NCBI GenBank assembly: GCA_045542375.1
Contig: JAZQKW010000159.1
Span: forward strand, 1-11,758
Length of the DNA stretch: 11,758 nt
Direction of reading: 5' to 3'
Source of the DNA: Eshraghiella sp045542375
GTDB taxonomy: Bacteria > Bacillota > Clostridia > Lachnospirales > Lachnospiraceae
Below the pieces are notes generated by a model that saw nothing but the letters and a program-made list of their open reading frames with translations, did not search any database and was not told the origin of the DNA. Both the position numbers and the translations under genes were made by a program. This document shows, in pieces, positions 6,008-11,758 of the stretch. How positions within the stretch are numbered: position 1 is the stretch's first letter; every line of letters begins with the position of its first letter.

Positions 6008-6012
6008 GTATG
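6001..6012 (+). repeat. 12-nt direct repeat, right copy
   Basis: Second copy of TGTTTTTGTATG, overlapping the right arm of the 58-nt palindrome and ending 1 nt before the stop codon of the CapA-like gene. It pairs with the copy at 2230-2241 and could mark recombination ends of the cassette; chance is a real alternative. Confidence 0.4.
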
Positions 6013-6013
6013 T

Positions 6014-7249
6014 TTACCAGTCAACAAATTCAGGACATATCTCTTTAGCAAGTTCTTTTAATCTTGCAACGGTAAACGGATACTCTCTATTAATAGAATC
6101 ATACTGTGGACCCGGCTCAACATGGATTGCATGGCTGGCGGCAAACTCTTCAGTGTAATCATCAAGATAATATGTAGTAACAGCAGTTCTTCCGGATGTA
6201 TAATGTGTTACAAGGAATTCCATATCATGGGAAGAAACGTATGTCCCGGTTTCGTCCTTTGTAATTGAAACATCAGCCATTCCTCCAAGCATTGCAAAGT
6301 GGTGATACTGTATGGAAACAAAATTACCTAACGAGTAGTATACAAGGGATTTATTACCGTTAGCTGAGGTTACCCATTCAACAGGCTGTATTACATGTGG
6401 GTGGGTTCCAATAATCAAATCTGCTCCGGCTTCTGTCATTAATGAAGCCCAATTTTTCTGCTCTTCTGTTGGTTGAAATGTATATTCAATCCCCCAGTGT
6501 GGGAATACGATAACAAAATCTGCCAATTCTTCTGCTTTACGAATGTCTTCCATTACTTTTGATCTTGTTGAGTCGGTCATTAAATCTATGGCATATTCGC
6601 TTCCGGCAGGAAGTGAGTAACCGTTGAGACCGTAAGTATAATTCAGTAATGCAATCTTAATCCCTTCAATTTCCCTGACAGTAATGTTTTCTGAATGTTC
6701 TTTGCTGTCATGTACTCCTAAGAGCGAAATATGAGGAAAATTGGTTTTCCAATAATTAATTGTATTGTTGAGACCTGTCATATGCTGGTCAAGGGTGTGG
6801 TTGGTTGCTGAAAGAACTACGTCAAAACCGGCTCTTACTTCTGCATCTGCCAGTTCTGTACGGACATTAAAGTTAGGATAACCAAGTAATCCTATTTCGT
6901 TACCGCCCATGATAACTTCATTGTTGACTACTGCAAGGTCCGCTGTCTTAATAGCCTCTCCCACATTGGCAAACAAGTAATCATAGTTATAGGTTCCGTC
7001 AGCTTGAAGGCCCGGCATACTTGCGCCTGCGTGCATAAGCATATCGCCTATGGCTACCAGGTTAATGGTAACCGGTTCAATAGGTGGTTCCGTAGGAGCT
7101 TCTGTGGTAGGGGCTTCTGTAGTAGGAGCCTCTGTGGTAGGAGCAGGCGTTACATCTACAGGTTCAGAATCCGGCTTGCCTGAGGAACAGGCACATAGAG
7201 ACAGACACAGAGCAGTAGATATAGCTGCCATATATTTTCTTCTAATCAT
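6014..7249 (-). CDS. CapA-family lipoprotein (PGA_cap metallophosphoesterase fold)
   Basis: A 411-residue protein. The start ATG is at 7247-7249, with AAAGGAAA upstream on the minus strand. The signal peptide ends in a lipobox LCAC with C21 as the lipidated residue, so it is anchored on the outer face of the membrane. A Pro/Thr/Glu linker with three TTEAP units (about 38-56) leads to the catalytic-like domain. CapA/PgsA family motifs are in order: AIGDMLMH (66-73), NNEV (109-112), SATNHTLD (147-154), FPHWGIEY (249-256), GTHPHVIQP (281-289) and YSLGNF (305-310). The family is named after poly-gamma-glutamate capsule proteins and has a calcineurin-like fold; most stand-alone members in Firmicutes have no proven substrate. 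No capsule synthesis genes (capB/C) are near, so a role in poly-gamma-glutamate is not supported here. A cell-envelope phosphoesterase is a fair alternative. Confidence 0.88.
   Translation of the reverse strand: MIRRKYMAAISTALCLSLCACSSGKPDSEPVDVTPAPTTEAPTTEAPTTEAPTEPPIEPVTINLVAIGDMLMHAGASMPGLQADGTYNYDYLFANVGEAIKTADLAVVNNEVIMGGNEIGLLGYPNFNVRTELADAEVRAGFDVVLSATNHTLDQHMTGLNNTINYWKTNFPHISLLGVHDSKEHSENITVREIEGIKIALLNYTYGLNGYSLPAGSEYAIDLMTDSTRSKVMEDIRKAEELADFVIVFPHWGIEYTFQPTEEQKNWASLMTEAGADLIIGTHPHVIQPVEWVTSANGNKSLVYYSLGNFVSIQYHHFAMLGGMADVSITKDETGTYVSSHDMEFLVTHYTSGRTAVTTYYLDDYTEEFAASHAIHVEPGPQYDSINREYPFTVARLKELAKEICPEFVDW
7092..7145. repeat. 15-bp tandem repeat encoding TTEAP linker
   Basis: Three copies of a 15-bp unit (7092-7106, 7107-7121, 7122-7136) plus a partial fourth lie in the CapA-like gene. 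Units differ at one to three bases, mostly third codon positions, and encode TTEAP repeats in the linker just after the lipidated N terminus. Unit number can change without breaking the frame. Confidence 0.8.
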
Positions 7250-7282
7250 ATATATTTCCTTTCGATTGTTAATTATTGCTCA

Positions 7283-7311
7283 ATTATACTATCTTATTAA
7301 GTTTAATGCAA
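7283..7311 (-). promoter_or_regulatory. Promoter of the CapA-like gene
   Basis: On the minus strand TTGCAT (complement of 7306-7311), 17 nt, then a perfect TATAAT (complement of 7283-7288), 33 nt upstream of the start codon. Spacing and -10 are consensus, and the -35 matches at four positions. Confidence 0.65.
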
Positions 7312-7318
7312 ATAAGTA

Positions 7319-7347
7319 TTGAAATTTTTTCCCTAATGATAAATAAT
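7319..7347 (+). promoter_or_regulatory. Candidate promoter of the pilT gene
   Basis: TTGAAA (7319-7324), 17 nt, then AATAAT (7342-7347) in front of the PilT gene. It lies back to back with the promoter of the CapA-like gene with only a few bases between the two -35 boxes, so the two genes could share a regulator. AT-rich sequence makes such matches easy to find. Confidence 0.4.
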
Positions 7348-7381
7348 GTAAAAAGAATATATGTGCATATGGAGGGTAATT

Positions 7382-8425
7382 ATGACATTAGATGAATTAT
7401 TTAAGTACGCAAAGGAACAGAAATGTTCAGACATTCATATTACTGTGGGTACTAACCTTGCAGTAAGAAGATTTGGTGAGCTTAAGATTTTGGAGCCGGC
7501 TCCGACAGCGGAAGAATCAAGAGATATGATTTTTTCATTACTTGACTCTGACCAGGTAAGAAAGGTTACATCAGGAATGGACCTTGATGCAGGATGTATG
7601 TTACCTGATGGTTCAAGAATAAGAATTAATGTATACCATCAGAGAAATAACATTGCGGCAAGTATCAGACTTCTTAATGATGTTATTCCTACATTCAGAG
7701 AACTTAATCTTCCACCATCAATTGAGAAGATGCTTCACATACCAAGTGGTCTTGTGCTTATTACCGGTCCTACAGGTTCCGGTAAAACAACAACTCTTGC
7801 GTCTATGATTGCGCAGATTAACAAGACAAGAGCCTGCCACATTATGACAATAGAAGATCCTATTGAATATGTGTTCAGAAGAGATAAAGCAATGATTCAC
7901 CAGAGAGAAGTCGGAACGGACGTTGAGTCTTTTTCAACTGCGTTAAGATCTTCACTTAGAGAGGACCCGGATATTATTCTTGTAGGTGAGATGAGAGACT
8001 TAGAGACAATTACTGCTGCCATTAACGCAGCGGAGACAGGACACCTTGTGTTCTCTACATTACATACATCAAGTGCAGTACAGACAATTGACAGAATTAT
8101 TGATGCCTGCCCACTTGAAGGTCAGAACCAGATGCGTTCACAGCTTGCCAACGTATTAAGAGGTATATTCTCTCAGCAGCTTATTCCTATGATGGATGGA
8201 ACAGGAAGAATGGTAGCAACAGAAGTTTTACTTAATAATACAGCGGTTGCTAACCTTATCAGAGAAGGTAAGACTGTGCAGATTACTACAGCATTACAGT
8301 CAGGAAGTCGTCAGGGTATGCATACACTTAATTCAGAGCTTATCAGCCTTATAAGTATGGGCTATATTTCAAGAGAAGAGGCTATGAAGGTATCACCTAA
8401 TCCTTCAGAACTTGAAAGAGCATAA
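7382..8425 (+). CDS. pilT: Type IV pilus retraction ATPase PilT
   Basis: I choose ATG 7382 because GGAGGG at 7371-7376 fits it; the in-frame ATG 7361 would put that site inside the gene. The 347-residue product has normal PilT length. It has an N-terminal PAS-like region with SDIHI, Walker A GPTGSGKTT (129-137), Asp box TIEDPIEYVF (156-165), Walker B IILVGEMRD with E203, and His box GHLVFSTLHT (220-229). The C-terminal AVANLIREGK (288-297) corresponds to the AIRNLIRE motif characteristic of PilT rather than PilB, and QGMHTLNSEL (311-320) follows. PilT is a cytoplasmic hexameric motor that depolymerises type IV pili, giving twitching motility and surface sensing. No other pilus gene is in the window, so it stands apart from any pilB/pilC/pilin cluster. 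It faces away from the CapA-like gene and has no clear terminator before glnA. Confidence 0.93.
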   Translation: MTLDELFKYAKEQKCSDIHITVGTNLAVRRFGELKILEPAPTAEESRDMIFSLLDSDQVRKVTSGMDLDAGCMLPDGSRIRINVYHQRNNIAASIRLLNDVIPTFRELNLPPSIEKMLHIPSGLVLITGPTGSGKTTTLASMIAQINKTRACHIMTIEDPIEYVFRRDKAMIHQREVGTDVESFSTALRSSLREDPDIILVGEMRDLETITAAINAAETGHLVFSTLHTSSAVQTIDRIIDACPLEGQNQMRSQLANVLRGIFSQQLIPMMDGTGRMVATEVLLNNTAVANLIREGKTVQITTALQSGSRQGMHTLNSELISLISMGYISREEAMKVSPNPSELERA

Positions 8426-8501
8426 AACTTTAGTTGATTTTTTGTAAAAGCAATGATAACATACTTGATAGCATATTATTAATCTGCCAGGAGGAACAGC
8501 A

Positions 8502-9833
8502 ATGAGTCATTACTCGAAAGAAGATATAATCAGATTAGTTGAAGAACAGGATATTAAGTTTATCAGATTACAGTTTACGGATATTTTTGGTATCCTTAAG
8601 AATATAGCAATTCCAAGAAGCCAGCTTAAGAAAGCACTCAACAATGAGATGATGTTTGACGGTTCATCAATTGATGGATTTGCACGTATAGAAGAATCGG
8701 ATATGTATCTTAGACCGGATTTGGACAGCTTTGTAGTATTTCCATGGAATCCGGAAGAAGAGAAGGTTGCAAGACTTATCTGTGATGTGTATAAGACAGA
8801 TGGAACACCTTTTGAGGGTGACCCAAGATACATTCTTAAGAAGGCCGTAGCAGAAGCGGCTAAGATGGGCTACAAGTTCAATGTAGGACCGGAATGTGAA
8901 TTTTTCCTGTTTGATGTAGATGAGCATGGTGCGGCAACTACCAATTCTAACGACAGAGCAGGTTATTTTGACTTAGGACCTGTGGATGTTGGAGAATACA
9001 CAAGACGTGAGATGGTTCGCACTTTAGAAGAGATGGGATTTGTAGTAGAAGCTGCTCATCATGAATGTGCACCTGCGCAGCATGAGATTGATTTTAAGTA
9101 TGGTGAAGCAGTTAAGACTGCGGATTCAATTATGACCTTTAAGCTTGCAGTACAGACCATTGCCAATAAGAATGGGCTTTATGCAACTTTTATGCCGAAG
9201 CCTAAGAACAATATGGCGGGTTCAGGTATGCATATCAATATGTCTCTTGAGAAGGACGGCAAGAATATTTTTGCTGACGAGAATGGCAAGAACGGACTTA
9301 GTGAAGAGGCATATCAGTTTATCGCTGGTCTTATGAAGCATATTAATGGTATTGTAGCTATTACTAATCCGTTAGTTAACTCATATAAGAGACTTATTCC
9401 GGGATTTGAAGCACCTGTGTATATTGCATGGTCAGCTAAGAACAGAAGTCCGCTTATCAGAATCCCTGCAGCAAGAGGAAGGGGTACAAGAGTAGAGCTT
9501 CGTAATCCGGACCCTACAGCCAATCCATACCTTGCACTTGCAGTGTGTCTTATGGCAGGGCTTGACGGAATTAAGAATAAACTCCAGGTATGCGAAAGTG
9601 TTGATGCTAACATCTATGCAATGCACAAGAAGGAAAGACGTGAAAGAGGAATCGAGAGTCTTCCTGAGACACTTTACGATGCAGTTAAGCAGATGGAGAA
9701 AGATGAATATATTATGGATTTCCTCGGTGAAGAATTAGCGGAGAAATATGTTGAGGCTAAGAAGAAGGAGTGGAAATCATACAAGGTTACCGTAAGCGAA
9801 TGGGAAATTAACGAGTACCTTAATAAATTCTAA
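8502..9833 (+). CDS. glnA: Glutamine synthetase, type I alpha
   Basis: ATP-dependent condensation of glutamate and ammonia to glutamine. The start ATG 8502 has AGGAGGA at 8490-8496. The length, 443 aa, is that of Gram-positive GSI-alpha enzymes. Family motifs: MFDGSSIDGFARIEESDM (near 50-67; the Arg here corresponds to the feedback-inhibition Arg62 of Bacillus GS), GPECEFFLF, AHHECAPAQHEID, TFMPKP, GSGMHINMSL, NSYKRLIPGFEAPV, and IRIPAARGRGTRVELRNPDPTANPYLALA near the C-terminal third. There is no adenylylation site of the beta type, so control is expected by feedback inhibition and transcription rather than adenylylation. TTGATT (8434-8439), 17 nt and TAACAT (8457-8462) form a possible weak promoter. 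I see no glutamine riboswitch or clear GlnR-type operator in the 76-nt gap. The codon set is strongly AAG for Lys (about 32 of 39), the host pattern. Confidence 0.97.
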   Translation: MSHYSKEDIIRLVEEQDIKFIRLQFTDIFGILKNIAIPRSQLKKALNNEMMFDGSSIDGFARIEESDMYLRPDLDSFVVFPWNPEEEKVARLICDVYKTDGTPFEGDPRYILKKAVAEAAKMGYKFNVGPECEFFLFDVDEHGAATTNSNDRAGYFDLGPVDVGEYTRREMVRTLEEMGFVVEAAHHECAPAQHEIDFKYGEAVKTADSIMTFKLAVQTIANKNGLYATFMPKPKNNMAGSGMHINMSLEKDGKNIFADENGKNGLSEEAYQFIAGLMKHINGIVAITNPLVNSYKRLIPGFEAPVYIAWSAKNRSPLIRIPAARGRGTRVELRNPDPTANPYLALAVCLMAGLDGIKNKLQVCESVDANIYAMHKKERRERGIESLPETLYDAVKQMEKDEYIMDFLGEELAEKYVEAKKKEWKSYKVTVSEWEINEYLNKF

Positions 9834-9846
9834 CATGAATTATAAT

Positions 9847-9890
9847 AATGCTGTTTATCCCGTATAATAAGGATGAACAGCATTTTCTTC
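9847..9890 (+). terminator. Intrinsic terminator after glnA
   Basis: AATGCTGTTTATCC (9847-9860) pairs with GGATGAACAGCATT (9871-9884), a 14-bp stem with one G-T wobble and a 10-nt loop, followed by TTTTCTTCT-like sequence. It separates glnA from gatCAB. The loop contains TATAAT at 9863-9868, and another TATAAT lies at 9841-9846, either of which could serve gatC as a -10, but neither has a good -35. Confidence 0.85.
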
Positions 9891-9909
9891 TATAGGAAAA
9901 GGAGGACTT

Positions 9910-10200
9910 ATGAGCAGAATAAGCAATGATGTAATTGAAGAAGTAGAAATTCTTGCCAAGCTTCAGTTAACCTCTGAAGAGAAGGTTAAAGCAGGACAGG
10001 ATATGGAAGAAATGATAGATTATTTTGACAAGATGAATGAACTTGATACGGATGGAATAGAGCCTATGACTCATATTTTTAATATGGGAAATGTTATGAG
10101 AGAGGATGAGGTTACTAACGGAGACGGCAGTGACAGCGCTCTTAAGAATGCCCCAGAGAGACAGGATAGGGCTTTTGTAGTTCCGAAGACAGTAGGATAG
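9910..10200 (+). CDS. gatC: Asp-tRNA(Asn)/Glu-tRNA(Gln) amidotransferase subunit C
   Basis: A 96-residue protein with the usual GatC length. It has ILAKLQLTSEE near the N terminus, DYFDKMNELDTDGIEPMTHI in the middle, then MREDEV, LKNAPERQD and the C-terminal FVVPKTVG, all family hallmarks. AAAAGGAGG (9897-9905) precedes ATG 9910. GatC clamps GatA to GatB and stabilises the complex that amidates Glu-tRNA(Gln) and Asp-tRNA(Asn). It is first in a gatC-gatA-gatB operon, 11 nt before gatA. Because a strong terminator ends only about 20 nt upstream of the gene, its promoter must overlap that hairpin or come from read-through. Confidence 0.95.
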   Translation: MSRISNDVIEEVEILAKLQLTSEEKVKAGQDMEEMIDYFDKMNELDTDGIEPMTHIFNMGNVMREDEVTNGDGSDSALKNAPERQDRAFVVPKTVG

Positions 10201-10211
10201 GGAGGCGTAAG

Positions 10212-11657
10212 ATGAATATATTAGATATGACAGCTACAGAGCTTGCTAAAGCAATTAAAGAAGGCAGAACAACTGCAATTGCTGCAGCGGAGGAAGTGGT
10301 TAAGCAGATAGAATTAAAGGAAAAAGAATTTAATTGTTATATAACTTTTGATAAAGAAGGATTTCTTAACGAAGCCACGAGAGTTCAGGCAGGGATTGAG
10401 GAGGGCAGCATTACAGGAGTGCTTGCAGGCGTACCTGTTGCAGTTAAGGATAATATATGTACGGAGGGAATGCGTACTACTGCAGCTTCTAAGATTCTTG
10501 ATAATTTTGTACCTGCTTACTCAGCAGAAGCAATTGTAAAACTTAGAGAAGCGGGAGCGGTTATTATCGGTAAGACCAATATGGATGAATTTGCCATGGG
10601 TTCTACTACAGAGACTTCCGCATATGGAATTACCGGAAATCCACATAATACGAACCATGTTCCGGGAGGCTCATCAGGTGGGTCTGCGGCAGCAGTGGCA
10701 GCATCGGAGTGTTATTTTGCCCTTGGTTCTGATACCGGAGGTTCCATCAGACAGCCTGCGTCATACTGTGGTGTTGTAGGGATGAAGCCTACTTATGGCA
10801 GTGTTTCAAGATATGGGCTTATAGCCTATGCATCATCCCTTGACCAGATTGGACCGATATGTAAGGATGTGACGGACTGTGCAACGGTTATGGAAGTGCT
10901 TGCGTCTTATGATGAGAAGGATTCGACTTCTGTACGACGTGAGGATGTGAAATTTACGGAGGCTCTTGTTGCCGATGTTAAAGGAATGAAGGTGGGAGTG
11001 CCTAAGAGTTATTTTGGAGAAGGACTTGACCCTGAAGTGAAAGAAGCTGTACTTAATGGGATTGAAGTGTTAAAAGCACAGGGGGCAGTGGTGGAGGAAT
11101 TTGACCTTGACCTTGCAGAATATGCAGTGCCTGCCTATTACACCATTGCAACAGCGGAGGCAAGCTCCAACCTTGCAAGATATGACGGTGTAAAATACGG
11201 ATACCGTACACCTGAATATTCGGGACTTCACGATATGTATAAGAAGACAAGAACAGAGGGCTTTGGCGAGGAAGTGAAGAGACGAATCATGTTAGGCTCC
11301 TATGTACTCAGTGCAGGTTACTATGATGCATATTATATCAAAGCAATGAAGGTAAGGGCTTTGATTAAGAAGACTTTTGACGAGGCATTTAAGAAATACG
11401 ATGTGATAATCGGTCCGGTTGCACCTCAGACCGCACCGCGAATGGGTGAATCCTTAAAGGACCCAATGAAAATGTATCTTAGTGATATATATACTATTCC
11501 TGCCAATCTTGCAGGTCTTCCGGCAATTAGTGTGCCATGTGGTAAGGATTCACAGGGTCTTCCAATAGGTATGCAGATTATGGGAGACTGCTTTATGGAA
11601 AAAAATATTATCAGAGCCGCTTATGCTTATGAGCAGGCATGTAAGAAGAATGGATAA
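10212..11657 (+). CDS. gatA: Asp-tRNA(Asn)/Glu-tRNA(Gln) amidotransferase subunit A
   Basis: The glutaminase subunit, an amidase-signature enzyme of 481 aa (normal length). It releases ammonia from glutamine and channels it to GatB. The Ser-cisSer-Lys triad is visible as K79 (GVPVAVKDN), S154 (PGGSSGGS) and S178 (SDTGGSIRQP). These fall at the same residue numbers as in the well-studied Staphylococcus aureus GatA. Further motifs are GKTNMDEFAMGS (120-131) and VVGMKPTYGSVSRYGLIAYASSLDQIGP after the signature. ATG 10212 follows GGGAGG (10200-10205), which overlaps the gatC stop. The gatB start follows 12 nt later. The product is cytoplasmic and the order gatC-gatA-gatB is the standard one in Firmicutes. 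Confidence 0.97.
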   Translation: MNILDMTATELAKAIKEGRTTAIAAAEEVVKQIELKEKEFNCYITFDKEGFLNEATRVQAGIEEGSITGVLAGVPVAVKDNICTEGMRTTAASKILDNFVPAYSAEAIVKLREAGAVIIGKTNMDEFAMGSTTETSAYGITGNPHNTNHVPGGSSGGSAAAVAASECYFALGSDTGGSIRQPASYCGVVGMKPTYGSVSRYGLIAYASSLDQIGPICKDVTDCATVMEVLASYDEKDSTSVRREDVKFTEALVADVKGMKVGVPKSYFGEGLDPEVKEAVLNGIEVLKAQGAVVEEFDLDLAEYAVPAYYTIATAEASSNLARYDGVKYGYRTPEYSGLHDMYKKTRTEGFGEEVKRRIMLGSYVLSAGYYDAYYIKAMKVRALIKKTFDEAFKKYDVIIGPVAPQTAPRMGESLKDPMKMYLSDIYTIPANLAGLPAISVPCGKDSQGLPIGMQIMGDCFMEKNIIRAAYAYEQACKKNG

Positions 11658-11669
11658 GGAGGAGCGACA

Positions 11670-11758
11670 ATGGCAAAAGAATACGAAACAGTCATAGGTC
11701 TTGAAGTTCACGTAGAGCTTGCTACCAAGACCAAAATATTCTGTGGTTGCAGAACGGA
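11670..11758 (+). CDS. gatB: Asp-tRNA(Asn)/Glu-tRNA(Gln) amidotransferase subunit B, 3'-truncated by window
   Basis: Only the first 29 codons are present. They read MAKEYETVIGLEVHVELAT and then KTKIFCGC, the invariant N terminus of GatB, including the Cys residues of its zinc site beginning at CGC. The start ATG 11670 has AAGGAGGA at 11656-11663 and lies 12 nt after gatA. GatB binds the mischarged tRNA, phosphorylates the Glu or Asp carboxylate and accepts the ammonia from GatA. The gene runs off the end of the window. Confidence 0.95.
   Translation, partial: MAKEYETVIGLEVHVELATKTKIFCGCRT

Noticed and set aside
5976..6012. Promoter plus start region for a gene inside the palindrome (TATAAT, AGGAG, ATG)
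   Set aside because: No -35 box fits, and the following frame is only the antisense of the CapA-like gene; the hairpin explanation covers the sequence better.
7050..7322. Plus-strand ORF with a Gly/Ala/Val-rich repeat
   Set aside because: It is the antisense reading of the TTEAP tandem repeat of the CapA-like gene; no ribosome binding site or family resemblance.
7371..7384. ATG 7361 as the pilT start
   Set aside because: It would place the GGAGGG ribosome binding site inside the gene; ATG 7382 gives the standard PilT N terminus.
8426..8501. Glutamine riboswitch or T-box upstream of glnA or in front of gatC
   Set aside because: Both gaps are about 76 nt; the first shows no compact conserved structure and the second is filled by a terminator. 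No T-box-like elements were seen.
8510..8927. Minus-strand ORFs opposite glnA
   Set aside because: glnA is fully conserved over this stretch and the reverse frames show no recognisable protein features.

Overview
The window looks like chromosomal DNA of an AT-rich anaerobic Firmicute, most likely a Lachnospiraceae-type Clostridium relative. This is inferred from strong AAGGAGG-type ribosome binding sites, a GSI-alpha-type glutamine synthetase, gatCAB-dependent tRNA amidation, a PilT of Gram-positive type IV pili, and strong AAG and AGA codon preference in the core genes. No species call is possible from the sequence alone.

Region 1 (1-2147, + strand) holds the 3' part of a c-di-GMP signalling gene (degenerate GGDEF remnant plus an apparently intact EAL domain). 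A two-TM protein with a Gly-rich and His-rich N terminus and a TPM-like extracytoplasmic domain follows 26 nt later, probably in the same operon. Region 2 (2148-2476) has no long gene. It holds a near-consensus promoter, a 5' hairpin, an 18-codon leader-like ORF and a strong intrinsic terminator, which reads either as a small RNA or as an attenuator leader for what follows.

Region 3 (about 2400-5950, + strand) is a compact cassette. It encodes a small secreted peptide whose start is out of frame by one base at an A AAA AAC heptamer, two FtsX/MacB-like permeases of about 360 and 415 aa that overlap by ATGA, and a MacB/LolD-type ABC ATPase. The layout resembles bacteriocin/exporter-immunity loci of Firmicutes, but I cannot assign the peptide to a named family. 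Lys codons shift from AAG (flanking genes) to AAA (cassette), which suggests a different origin. The cassette is followed by a 58-nt near-perfect palindrome that probably terminates transcription from both sides. A 12-nt direct repeat, TGTTTTTGTATG, lies at both outer edges (2230 and 6001).

Region 4 (6014-8425) has a divergent pair: a CapA-family lipoprotein (- strand) and a stand-alone PilT retraction ATPase (+ strand), with back-to-back promoters between them. Region 5 (8502-11758, + strand) has glnA, a strong terminator, then gatC-gatA-gatB (gatB cut by the window end). GlnA makes the glutamine that GatCAB uses as amide donor.

The most unusual material is the 2.15-6.0 kb segment: the leader/terminator unit, the frame-disrupted secreted peptide, the split-permease ABC cassette and its bounding repeat and palindrome. 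The rest is ordinary housekeeping content with a few features of note.
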